From contig JAIPMN010002410.1 in assembly GCA_020650975.1 (NCBI GenBank), forward strand, positions 13,335 to 52,652: 39,318 nucleotides of DNA, in the 5' to 3' direction. Each line of letters begins with the position of its first letter. The stretch's first letter is position 1. Under the pieces are notes generated by a model that worked only from the letters and a program-made list of their open reading frames with translations, was not told the DNA's origin and searched no databases. This DNA is from Apostichopus californicus. Its lineage: Eukaryota > Echinodermata > Holothuroidea > Aspidochirotida > Stichopodidae. The translations under genes and the position numbers were made by a program. Below, piece after piece: positions 1-12,300 of the stretch.

Positions 1-3000
1 TGGTCCGCCTTGTCTGTCATACTGGGAACATGAAAAAATGTGTTGCAAAGCTAGAATACATTAAGAGATTGAAAGGACAATAAGACAGCAGTTGCAGGGG
101 CATATGATTATGACGAACGTATTCACGCACAGAAAAATATGTCCATTGTCTCGTTTATAGTTTCTTTTCCAACGAAAACGTGCCGTTTCAAGACAAAGAA
201 AAAAAAGGGTACCCCTCTTCTAAGTTCTGTACATCAGTGCAGCGGGGCCGCGGGGCCCCCTTTGGTCGGGGGCCCCTGGGTTTGCCCCGTCCGAGCCCAT
301 AGGCGTTACGCCGCTGATGTGAGATGCCTCTTCTCTAAATTGACCCAACGTCATGAACACATGCAGAATTTTTTCATATCCATTCCACCTATTAACCCCC
401 CTGCCCCAGTTAGTATGTTAAAAAGGGCCCTGGTATGTGGATGCTCCGTTTTGAGTTAATTAACCATAATGCTATTATAACTAATGTCAAAGGTCAGTAT
501 AAGTCACCAGTGGTCAGAAAAAAATCAACCCTGTAAACACAATATATCTCAAGACGGGAAACTTCGATGAATCTCATAAAGTTTATATATGAATGCCTCA
601 CAGTATTGAACAGATGATTCTTATTGCCTTTTCATTGGAGGTCATATACGCGATTTGAGGTCAGACAAGGTGTAAATTTAAATACCTCTAGAGAAGAGGA
701 ACTTGGATAACATTTCATACTTAGACTTGATGAGGAGGCTTAGTTTAATTGGTTCCATGGTATTTTATTTGCTTAAGTGTATATGTCAAAGTTCAGCACA
801 GTTCAAAGTCTGACAACCTTATAAAACGTTATATCGCGCCCGGGAAGTTTGGGTGGAATGTCGCACTTCGTATGAGAAGTTTCTCATGACTTTATTGGAA
901 TTATAATCTATAAAAACATTGATAGCATGATACGCCTATATCAGAAATTCAGACACCAGATTCCGAAAAAGGAACAGCTCAGTGTATATGTCATCGAAAC
1001 CTCATTGAATTTACAGTACATCCAATTATGTATATATAGAGTCAATAAAAACAAATTTACTGATTTTTTTCTAATTCCAAACTTAATTTATTGACATAGT
1101 CTTTGGGGGCGGGAGAAATTATGTAACAGCTGAAATTGAATTTCCTAAATCCGAGATCCTCCTCCGAGATTAAAATATTTCTTGATTCTGCAGCAGATGG
1201 AGAGTCCCCTACTTCATCACCTACCTCAAAACAAAGTAAACTATATTATGGCCTATGGAGGAGGATGCTTTTGCGGTAAAAACTCGTGCAAATCTGTAAC
1301 CGGCTCAATTGTCAGTTTATTATAGATTGTTCAAAATAAAGTATACGTAAAGTATAGTTTCTTAACTTGAAGAAATCTAGGTCTACGTACGTCTTAACTA
1401 CAAGAACAAATCATATGCTGAAAACTTTCTACAAGGTCAGATACAGGTGTATGTTTTGCAGAGAAGTACAAAATATCCCATGGATTTGTGTGTGTGTTGG
1501 GGAGGGGGAGGGGCAGAGTTGGGGTGGATAGTGTCGCAATGAAAGGGACGATAGGATTATTTTGGAAAGTCCTGCCGAAAGGACTGTATGAGGGTCACAG
1601 AATATGAGCTTCCAACAGTGTGCTGTGTACCTCTGAGTTGAAAGAATGTACACTGCATATGATAAAAGTCAAATTTAATAAAGGCCGAAAAGTAAAAATG
1701 ACTGTACCGCCTTGGTCCTAAGCCAAATGCGCTGTTCTATAACTCAAATTATTTGGCGGCGGTATTTGAGAAAACTTTCCTCCAAGATCACGCGGTGAGT
1801 ATATGAGACTCTTCTATCTTCTAGGAGGGGTGTACATGTATGCGTGTAGCGAAGATGCTCCCATTATCATGGTGCTCTCACAATAGAGATACAAGCAACT
1901 CATTTTTTTGTATGAATTTAATACAGCCTACATAGCTATGTATTTATATTCCTCTGTATCATGGAAACACAAGTCACGAATTCCTATTAGATATGTAGCC
2001 ATGGTGCTATACAGTGTATGTATATGCGGCCTTACGTCCAGGCCTCTGCTACTCAATAACTGATTATACTAACTTCATTGTTTTGCGCACATAACTCGAA
2101 ACCCACATTGGCAGCAAAGACCGTAAACACCAAGTCCAAGTCTGAAGATTGAAATATCTTAGTCGTCATAAAATTTATCTCGGTAAGAAAATTGATAATA
2201 ATATATTCTACAAGAATTGTTTAGTCATGCAGTGACTTTGCACGAGTACGTATTTTAACCGTGATTCCACGAAATCTTTTAACGTTTCGCTGAATAGGTC
2301 TAGGATATATTTGTATGCAGTAAACTTCCGCATTTGTTGTTGAATAAAGCCTTAAAATGGTTGCTGATACTAACGTTCCTTACTGCTAATATAAACGCAA
2401 CAGGTACTTTATTGAAGATGGCTGTGCTAGTAACGTACACTAAAATATAAGTAACAGCCTGAGATTTAATAAGCATACTGATGGTACTTTGGCGACTTGA
2501 AAATTGAGATCAACAGTGAGGGTCAGACTAAGGAAGTAAAAGGTAACACTAACAGTAGCTGCCATAGGCAACAGTGCAAATGACAAAGAGTTAAAAGATT
2601 TGATGCTTTGAAGATTTTTGAGATTGGAAGTCAGAACAAAAATTTCCAGAGGCGAACGCAACTTGTAATTGTAGATATAAAAATAGGTAAGATAGTACCA
2701 GGTACCTCAATTGACTTGGTCATGCTGGTTGACCAGATTTAACAAGTTTTAACAACTAAATCTCCATAATTAATTGACCTAGGCCTAATGGAACATGTGA
2801 TGAGCATTACAAAATCTCATTGGTCCAAAAGCCAAGCCTGAAAGTCAGAGACTGGCCTGAAGATCGGTCAACATTTCTTTTATATGTAAGTATATGAAGT
2901 GGTATCAGGTTTCGAACTGACCGGGCCTAAGCTAGACTTTACTTTAGGCATTCTCATTTTAGAAGCTCACTATATTTATGTTAGACCTAGCAGTTTATTC

Positions 3001-4780
3001 CTTTTTTTTAAATATTGAGTATTGTATTATAAAAGTTGCTAACTTAAAAGGTTAATGTACAACAGAATATTGACTGGAAAACTATAAACAATGGACAAGG
3101 GCAAAGAAATTTTGTCTAGAACATTCAGTTCTCTGAATACATGGGACGTATAGGCAGAGCACACTTTCTCAAGCAGCAAATGAAAAGCCCTTACTTTCTA
3201 AAGGAATAAATGAAAAGTCCTCACTGTTAGATAAAAAAGTATGTATCATACCTTAAATTTTGTTTTGCCTTTCTTTGATGTGCCAAAAATGTGGCCAACT
3301 TATAAGATTAATAAACATTGAAAATCTAACTGGTAAACAGAAAAAAAATGTTTGGAAAGTTTGAAAGTATTCAGTTCACATACAACCCAAGCTTTGTGAA
3401 AGTGCAATGTCAGGGAACAACTTAGTGTTTGGAGTTTGTGTCGCCAGGGCTTTTGACTGAGATTATGAAACTATTTACAAAAACTGTTACACGCGGTAGC
3501 ATTTGTATAGCAAACTGACCATTTTGTATAGCATTTTACTGTCTATTCCAGATAAGTAACTCCTTGCGATTGTTCCAATCGTCAATAACTGAGAATTCTA
3601 TTTAATCTTTTATTCTTCAAATATTTGGCTTGGTATTAAAATTAAAAAACTTTTCAATGGTATCACAAATCAAGGACTGATTTATCTGTTATCCCATTGC
3701 AAAATGGGCAACTTGCTTAGATACAAGTGCAAAGATCTATAGCAGTTTTTGTACAGGGACAGTTTATATTTTATAAGATACAATATTCAGAGCCAGCTGT
3801 GCAACATTTCATTACAAAAGTATTCCCTCTCCATTAACATAAAGGAGCCTTTAAATGGCACACAATGTTACTCACTCTTTACATGTACCTTGACTTTTCT
3901 TTGCGCAAATCCTTTTTTTAAATATAAACAGTATGTGTAACTAGATATCTCAGAGATAAGATATAGGACAGTCCAAAGCAGGTGGTCAGTATCTGTCCAC
4001 GCAGGGGTAACTCTTAGGAGTCACTCACATCAAGTTGTCAGCATTGAAGCAGTGAAGTGACAGGCATATGGTATTATAATTATACATGGTGGGTATCACA
4101 ACTATAAGTATATTGCACATTACCCAGGGTTTTATTAAAAAAATGATAACAATCTCGCAGGGTATTGTTTTAACTTATGACCATCTTACAGGGTATTGTT
4201 TAAACTTAAAACCTTTGACACTACTGCATTGTAGCCTCATTGGACTTCCTGGACCCTTGTTAAAGGTTGGATCAACAACTCAAACAATCAAATAACTACT
4301 TATCAATGTGACCTACTGGCAAACATATTTATTTATTTTCTATTTGTTTATTTTTTTCTAATTAGCAGCAATTCAGTCTTTCAAACTGAACATGGCCTTA
4401 AAGATTACTATTTTGTTGTTGGTAATACTGAGAATTTCTGGCTGTAAAAGTTGTATTCCCTGTGAATTTCATTGTGAATTTCATTGTTAGTTCCATGACT
4501 TAGTTCCTTACTGTACCTAATTAGTATGATTGTCTACAGGTGAGTCTCAGTAGACTTCAAATGAGTATAAATAAGAAATTGATGAAAAATATTTCTTCAT
4601 TTAAAGTTTTCCTGTTCATGCAGGTATCATAACTGGTTAGTTAAAACCAATGTTTTTTTTAAATGTAATAATGAAAAGTCAAATGCAAAATGTTGTAGTT
4701 AATATTTAATTAATAGAAATTAATAGTATATTCTAGTAATAGAAATTACTATATAACTTCACCCATGTCTAATATTTGTG

Positions 4781-4945
4781 TGTAAAAGTTATTTGGCCTG
4801 ACGTTTCGATCCTAGCAGGATCTTCTTCATAGTCTTTGAAGAAGATCCTGCTAGGATCGAAACGTCAGGCCAACTTACTTTTACACATTCTCTTACTGGC
4901 TCTCTAGTGGATAAGCAGTTTGCTAACAGTTTTATTTTATTTTGT
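4781..4945 (+). repeat. Dispersed repeat, copy A, with perfect 35-bp palindrome
   Basis: Arms 4795-4829 and 4837-4871 are exact reverse complements around a 7-nt spacer. The core is GATCCTGCTAGGATC followed by GAAACGTCAGGCC. The right side continues into CTCTCTAGTGGATAAGCAG and TTTGCTAACAGTTTT, shared with copies at about 8262 and 35581. Family identity unknown to me; I recall the core as a frequent repeat of marine invertebrate genomes. Confidence 0.85.
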
Positions 4946-5435
4946 CTTGTATTTGTGTTAGCATGTTAGATGTTGTCATCTTTTGTGGCACTAATAGGGA
5001 TATTGCTACAATGTCACCCTGCATGTAATATTACATATTGTTAATTGAATGCCTCATCTCAATAGTTTACCCCTAACTCAAGATATGTTTGATTGAATGC
5101 CATTTAAATTTGATTTCATTCATGGACTAGATCACAGTAGTTGGTCTGTGATGTCATCACAGCAAATGTTCTTCAGAAGCATTCATTTTTGGTTAACCTT
5201 TACAATCGTGCTGGTGTCCGTGTGTGCATGCCTGGGTGTGTGTGTGTGTATGTGAAGGCCGGCTTGTAAACACTTTATTTCAAGAAGCACAATTTGAGTC
5301 CATGTCATGCTTGGTAGATGTGCCCTTGTAGCTGTCAAATATTCTCCACTGCATTCAACCAATCTCAGCCGCTATGTACACATACAGTAATTGAAATCGT
5401 AATGAGTTGGAAAATCCAGAACTGAAAAAAATTCC

Positions 5436-5508
5436 AGCCTCCACCGGGATTCGAACACGGGCCTCCCGCTTTATATGCCGACATCCCAACCACTAGGCTA
5501 TGGACGCT
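5436..5508 (-). repeat. tRNA-derived SINE head (or tRNA pseudogene)
   Basis: On the minus strand this 73-nt segment has an A-box-like TAGCCTAGTGG, a B box GTTCGAATCCC and an acceptor stem pairing at 6 of 7 positions. The anticodon arm has a mismatch and the loop would read ATA. A run of T follows on the minus strand. The decayed arms and lack of a clear anticodon favour a SINE head over a working tRNA. Confidence 0.65.
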
Positions 5509-6074
5509 GATTGCATGTCCAGAGGTTCGAAACCGGTAATGAAGGTCATAATTCCACTGTAGGCGTTTGTCACCTGTATCAAACAATATTTATTAGTTCT
5601 GTTTTGGTGACATATTTGCCTTACTCTAGAGATCTGGAAAGAGATACTTTGAACAGACTCTAGTTAATGAAATGGAGATAAACAACAAAGGCAAATGAAT
5701 AAATATATCTCCTCTCCACTACTCTACTCTACTCAACTCTAAAGTAGCATTTCTTGTGCTAAGAGTACCAGTTTTGCCTTCCACGGATACAAACATCCCA
5801 GTCAATAAGCAACGGAACAGAGTAAGGAACTGGATTTAATTACTGGCTAACCATATTCTACTAAATTTCAGCATACTGCAGCTGTACTGTGACTACATTG
5901 TACTTTTTTACTGTGTTGCACTGTTGAACTCTATCAATGAAATTTGTGGGTTTTGTGGGGTTTTTTTTAAATTTATTATCGTATGTACATTATCTTGTAA
6001 GCAACCTTTGAACTTGAAATATTTACACACTTTCAAACTTTGTACATGTTACCTTTTTTCATTTTCACTTGTAG

Positions 6075-6337
6075 AACAGGATTGTTATTTAGCCATGAAA
6101 TCGCACTACAATCTGAGATCCAGGGATGGTTCCCATGGCAACAAGAGTGGAAGAAAAGAAGCCAATGGCAACACTCCAGCTTACACAACAGATTCATCAA
6201 GCAAAGGAGAAGAAAGAAGCGATTCTGGATCCATGCAAGCGGTTGTATTCGTTACCCTCATCGTCGACCTCTTGGCCTTTACGATGATTCTGCCTCTGCT
6301 GCCCTCACTTTTAGATTACTATAGCCAGAATGATAAG
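6075..6337 (+). CDS. MFSD10: MFSD10 first coding exon
   Basis: A pyrimidine-rich acceptor ending TTGTAG at 6074 precedes 20 nt of 5'UTR and the ATG at 6095. The donor is AAG|GTAAGA after 6337. It encodes residues 1-81: the polar N-terminus and transmembrane helix 1. Open reading continues upstream of the ATG without homology, and the acceptor argues that this part is intron. Phase at the 3' end is 0. Confidence 0.92.
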
Positions 6338-9300
6338 GTAAGAGCCCCTTCGAGTCTGCTTATATATGGGACCAGTTACATGCAGAGGGTTTGGGGCCAA
6401 ATACTCAAGTCCCCTGGACAGACTGATTTTAGTTAGGAGCATGAACCTCTGTGGTAAGCTGTCCTTGGGCCTGGAGGGTTGGTCTAATCTTTCCTGATTG
6501 AATGTAAAGCACCTTTGAGCTGATGTTGGAGAAATTTTGGTGGGGTGGAGGGCGGGGGGAAAGCTGTTTGTTTCCAGTGTCACACAGCATTGTGATTTAT
6601 TGGCAGACTTGTCCAGTCAATTTTTATTGAAAGAAGGAGATTAAAGTCACAAATTCCTGTTTGCATGATCTAGACAGTTAATACCTACTATGAACAGTTT
6701 CCTGAAAATGTTGAGAATTGAATCAAATTCATTAATAGCTCACTTGATAAGCTAATACTCGGTGGTGGAAACTTTAGGTTGTCTTAACTTTGATAAATTA
6801 CAACCCGATTTTGAGTAATAAGTGAAAACAAAAACATACTTGAATTTCCTAATGACTACAATGAATGGAAGGTTATGGAAGGTTAGAGGACTGAACTTTT
6901 TTTTAGGATGTTACTATTGTAGTACTACCAGAAGCCCAGTGTATGGTATAATATATTTGCACTCTGCCATTTAACACCCACAAGCTGGAAAGGACAAAGT
7001 ATTTCCTGTTCCTACATTTGCTAACAATAGCGGGGAAATAATCCTTTGTTATCACCAGCGAGTAGTCCATTGATATTTAATCATCTTTTGAGCTTAATCA
7101 ATAACATTGCACCAAAAACAGAAAACAAAGGACCTTGGAAGGTTACGATATTAATACTAGTAGTATGAGAAAGGTCACAGCAGGTGGGAAATGGGAATTA
7201 CTGTAACAGAAAATGGTTTAATAAGTGTTAGCTATGTGTCATATATACTATTAATACAGTGCTAAATAATGAGTTTCCTTGGAAGGCCATTCTGGCCACA
7301 ACTGTTTTGCCACAAAAAAAAAGAAGAAAAAAAAAGGTTGATCACCTTTAGTATTGGATCTAAAATGTAGAAGAGAGAGTGAAATAATGGCCAATCATAT
7401 TTTAACCATGATTTAAGCATTTTATTGCCATGCTCAAAGCATTTTACAATCATTGAGAATTTGTATCGTTGAAATTAAACACTTTTCATTTTCTGAAAAC
7501 AAAATACTTGAGAGGGTAGCAACGTCTAAAACAATACTCTTCAGCACCTCCTTGTTAGCATGCTAAACTTCTCAGACAATACCGATAACCTTCTAAGGGG
7601 TGATAGGGTTCAGGACACGAAAAAGTGGAAAAGGTTCACATTGGGGATTCGTCTCGTTTGTCGATGCGAAGAATTTTAGCAGATAAGAACCTGGTTCTTG
7701 TAGAGGTTGTATTCCAAGCCGACATTCCAACAGATAGGTCGTTAATATTGCCCAGCAAATATGCCAGACAGTGTAAAATAGTCACTCGTTTTCAAACTTC
7801 AACAAACATCATCTTAAGTACTACCCTCAGTGCATTTTTCCACACTGAGACAGTGAGATGCTTTATTTATCACTCCGGAATTTGTGGTATAATGTTGAAG
7901 AACAGAACCTTTGGAAAAGCACCCGCTTTTCAACTTCTCTAAAAAAATAGTATTTATTAGCTCAGAATGCACCATTTGACGTCTAATGTTTGCACCCCCT
8001 CCCCCTACGTTAGAGTTGCCTGCAACGACCCCAGGGCCACAACCCTCCTTTATAAATTTCTTGAGTCGCATCTGGCCCTTCCGTAAAGGTTCATGCCCCA
8101 ATTTAAATCAGTTGGGAGAAGCTAGAATTTGCCCCTGCCACCCTCCCCCACCATTTAAATATTATGCAAGCCACAGTCTGCTGGTTGATACCAACATCTT
8201 CACAGGTAATTCCATGTGAGTCTGGTAGACTAAAACCTGTGCGTGTTTTTGTCCCTTCTGTTACTGTTACTTGTCATTTAGCCTCTGAAGAAGATCCTGC
8301 TAGGATCGAAACGTCATGCCAACTTTCTTTTACACATTCTCCTACACAGGCTCTCTAGTGGATAAGCAGTTTGCTAACAGTTTTAATTATTTAGACTAAA
8401 ACCTATCAAAATACCATTCTCGAGGTTGATCAGTCCATTCTCTCAAACTGAAACTGATATCCTTTAACCTCCCAGTAACTCGAGAAGACAGCAAAAAAAT
8501 TTGTGTTTGAATTTGATATATTTTCTCACACTCGTGTTTAGAAAGTTGCTGGTACAGTTACTCATGTTGTTACCAACGAATTGATGCTACTTTAAAATGT
8601 TGTGTAGTAAATCAAATGCCATCTCAAGAGACTTTAGCAGTGAAATATATTAATATATTTATAATATGTTGCCTGTCAAGAAGTAGTCTAATATGGTAAA
8701 AAGTGCTCTGGATTTGACATCTGGAGTCCTCATTCAGAATATTAATAATTCAGTACTTTTGGGAATTATAGATCTTGTAAATAGAAGAAAAAAGATCATT
8801 TTGAAAGAAACTGTACCTGTGTACCAGATGTTGGGTTAGGGTTATGTTTCTCCAGCTATTTACAATTCTAATTAAAATAGAAAGAATAAAATCCAACAAA
8901 ATGATGAAAATGAAAATGATTTTTGTATAAATTTGATGCGTTTTGATGAATAGTTCTCGTCCTGTGTATTTCAATGGAATTTGGAATATGAATATGATTA
9001 TTTCTTTTATTTGATGCTTTAAGTTGGTAAATGAAAACTTTTATTAATTCATGAAAAAAGTGACAAGTGTTAAAATCTCATGAATATATCCTTCTCTGTT
9101 GACTGTGAATTAATTAATGTTTATTTCATGAGAGACTGGGTAATAATTTAAATAAAATGCGATTGGAATGTGTAAAAGCAATTTTGCTGGGCTTGCATGT
9201 AAATTGGTCAGCTGTTCAAAATGTGCAGACATGATAATTTGTTTAGTAAAACTTTAATTTGGATGTTTCTTAAAAATGTTATATACTCCTTATTTAATTA

Positions 9301-12300
9301 TATATTTAATGAAAGCAAAATGAAACAGAAAAGAAAAAAGGAAACGGTAAAATGAAGCAAAGTGCAGTAGATTGTTGGAAGAATGATCATAATAGATATA
9401 AATACACTAGAAAAGATTTTTCATTGCCACAAAAGAAAAGAATGAGTTGCCTCTACATGTCAGAAATGCACACAATCTTAGCAGTTTTAAACGATTCGTG
9501 AAATGAATTTTATATTTATAATGGTAGTTTATGTAACTTTTCCCAAGATCTTATTATGTTTTTTGATATTTAACTTTGTAACATCTCACCTATTTTATAT
9601 GTATATGTGTTTCAATGGGCTCATATTTGTCCATTATACCCTTATGTATCTAATTATTTTGTATTCCTTTTACGTGTATGCAAGTTTACGTGCAAAGTTT
9701 TGCAATGGTTTCATTTTATTTGTTTGCATTTTATTCATTTAAATTAAATTATCTGCTGAAATTTTGTTTTTTATAATCTGATTAGACGATAGTCTTACAT
9801 TTAAAATTATGATTACATTTAGAAGCTATGTTTTTTAATAACAATTATGGGGAAGATTAGCATTAGCACTCTCATATCGGTCCTCATGTGCATAATCTGT
9901 ACTGTTTCATACAGATCTATGAATTGATGCCACAGGATCGCAGGTGAAAGCGTTCACAAACATGTGAACACATTGGGTGAACTTGTATACAGAGGTGCTT
10001 GGTGATTGACTAGTTCAAGGTTCCACTCCAATTGTGCAGTTTGGCCAAAACGAAAAACATTGTTTTAGAATTTAAATTTAGGTTACCATGCTTTAAACAA
10101 TTAGTCTGCCTTGAAAGTTAGAATCTATGTTTCAACAGATCTCTTCAATAATTACAAATGTAAAATTAGATTATCATATTGTTGATTTATGTATTAATTT
10201 TATAGAAAAATTTCTGACCGTTTGTACCTTTTCTTTCAGACTGGCTTATTTCTGCGAATGCAGTCCTCCGTGGATAGTTTCCGTAATCTTCTTGGTATTC
10301 CTGATACAGAGAAAAACAACTCAGTACTTTTTGGAGGTATGTGTACAATTTGTTCAATAGTGACTCAAACAAAACCGACAAATCAACATTCTGAACAACT
10401 AATCAACAAACTGAAGTGTTTGTTTGAATAAGCACTCACCCTCTCCCACTTCTGCCCATTCCCCACTTCTCCCGCCCCACTTCTCCCACTACCCACTTCT
10501 TCCCAGTCCCCCACTTCTTCCCCACCCCCATTCTTCCCATTCCCCCACTTCTTCCCCTCCTCCCACTTCTCCCCCTCCCCCACTCTGATTACTAACTGTG
10601 GTATTGTTTAATGAGTACAGCTTTCATTGTTGTAATCTGATGGTGCTTTCCCTTGGCATATTGTGAACTTCTGTCACTCTCTCACATAAAATATCCCTGC
10701 CACCTGACTTGCCATAAGGTTAGTTAATCGCTGTAATTTTAGTTGATTTAATATATTGCAATAAAGGAAGGGGAGGCAGCAAAGTAAACATTTTTATCTG
10801 TTGAATTGTTATTGTTACCATGAAATGTAATTAGTGTTGTATTGTTAAGACCAAACCATTTCCATATTTTCTTTTATTATTATTTTATTATTAGGTATTA
10901 TCGGATCATTATTTTCTTTCCTTCAATTCTTGGCGAGTCCTGTCATCGGAGCTGCGTCAGATAAATATGGGAGACGACCTCTAATGATCATCACAACGGT
11001 ACAGCTTTAGATTTTCTCTTCCATTCATGAAAAGCATGTCTCTTAAAAATCCGTCCAGTGTCATGAGCTATATGATGGTCTTGCATATAAGTAACCTGTA
11101 GTAATGCTTTACAAGTACAGTGATAGTTTGTAATTACAATGTAATTATAGAGTGTTGTAACCAGTGGCGGAACTAGGGGTATTGGTCAGTTTGGGGGGGG
11201 CGAGAATGGTCTGTAGGGGCGCTTTATACACTATCGAAGCGGAGCTCCGCCACAGGTTGGCGCGGAGCGTACACAAAATTTTGGAGTAAAGATACTCCCT
11301 AGATAACAGGAAATGACCCTTTCCGGGCCTTGCTAATTTGCAGATAAACGAAAAATAAATAGGTGTCATCGTCATTTTGTCAGAATATTACAAATGTGAC
11401 AAATGTCAATAGGTATTTGAGAGCGCAATAAAAAAAGTCAATAATCGCGAATAAGTAAAAAGTGGTAAAAAGCTGAAAAGGGCGCCAGCAATCCATTTGA
11501 GTCCGTCAAGGGGGGGGGGGGTCCGCCCCCTCTGACTGTATGGACGCTCCGCCACTGGTTGTAACGATCCATTTTAACATTGTATAAGAACAGATACAGT
11601 TCGGAAAGGGACTGGATTAGATATCGAGTGAATATGCAATGTTACAGAAGGAATGGAGAACTTTAGTACTGTCCTAATCAAGAACTGTTTCCCATTTCAA
11701 TCAGATAGTGATCAGTAACTTATATTCGGCAAAGTTATATCGCATCATCGCAACAGAATTATCACCCAAATCTCATTTAACCCTTTTAAAATTTTGAACA
11801 AAGAACATTAACTGTATTTATTTTAATAATGGGAGTTTTCTTTGCCCAGTATTTTTTTCCTTAGGGATACACAAGCATGAATTTCATTCCTAATTAGCTG
11901 TTTAATAATTCTTTGATTGTATTTTAGGTAATGACTATACAGTTCTCCACTATATATATCTCCTCTCTTCCTCTATCCATTAGGTTGGGATCGCCATTTC
12001 CTATGCTGTCTGGGCTCTGTCTTATAATTTTCCCCTGTTTGTCCTGGCAAGGATCATCGGTGGCATCAGCAAGGGGAATGTCAGTTTGAGTACAACGATC
12101 GTCACGGATATCTCATCAACTAAGAATAGAGGAAGAGGAATGGTAAAGTTTTTTTAGCAAAATGATAGATAAAAAATTGGTCACCAGCAGAGAACCAACA
12201 TTGTTTGCTACACTTTTGAAAGAAACATCCTTGAATTTATGATAAAAAAAAATGACCAAATTAACTGACAGTTAGCCACTACCATGGGCGTCAATCCAGG

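Larger units (their letters stand above)
1..6074. other. Upstream region, no gene seen
   Basis: No open frame here looks like protein. The MFSD10 5' non-coding exon should lie here or further upstream. Donor-like sites exist at 1795-1796 (GCG|GTGAGT after a locally GC-richer stretch) and 4540-4541 (CAG|GTGAGT), but I cannot choose between them. A GC-rich patch (about 238-320) is isolated in AT-rich DNA. Short direct repeats occur at about 4460-4490 and 4160-4205. Named repeats are listed separately. Confidence 0.6.

Noticed and set aside
139..459. 106-codon frame near the start of the window
   Set aside because: Crosses a GC-rich patch, has no family resemblance and no splice or poly(A) context.
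5436..5508. Functional tRNA gene
   Set aside because: Mismatched anticodon arm and no clear anticodon identity; fits a SINE head better. The same reasoning applies to 33502-33571 and 27231-27302.
5924..6094. N-terminal extension of MFSD10 by 57 residues
   Set aside because: The stretch lies upstream of a clear acceptor at 6073-6074, and its Cys/Phe-rich translation does not resemble the family.
8164..8358. Small protein containing EEDPARIETSCQ
   Set aside because: The peptide is the translation of the dispersed repeat also found at 4781 and 35581.
10383..10583. Gly/Glu/Lys-rich minus-strand protein
   Set aside because: Direct product of the pyrimidine minisatellite in MFSD10 intron 2.
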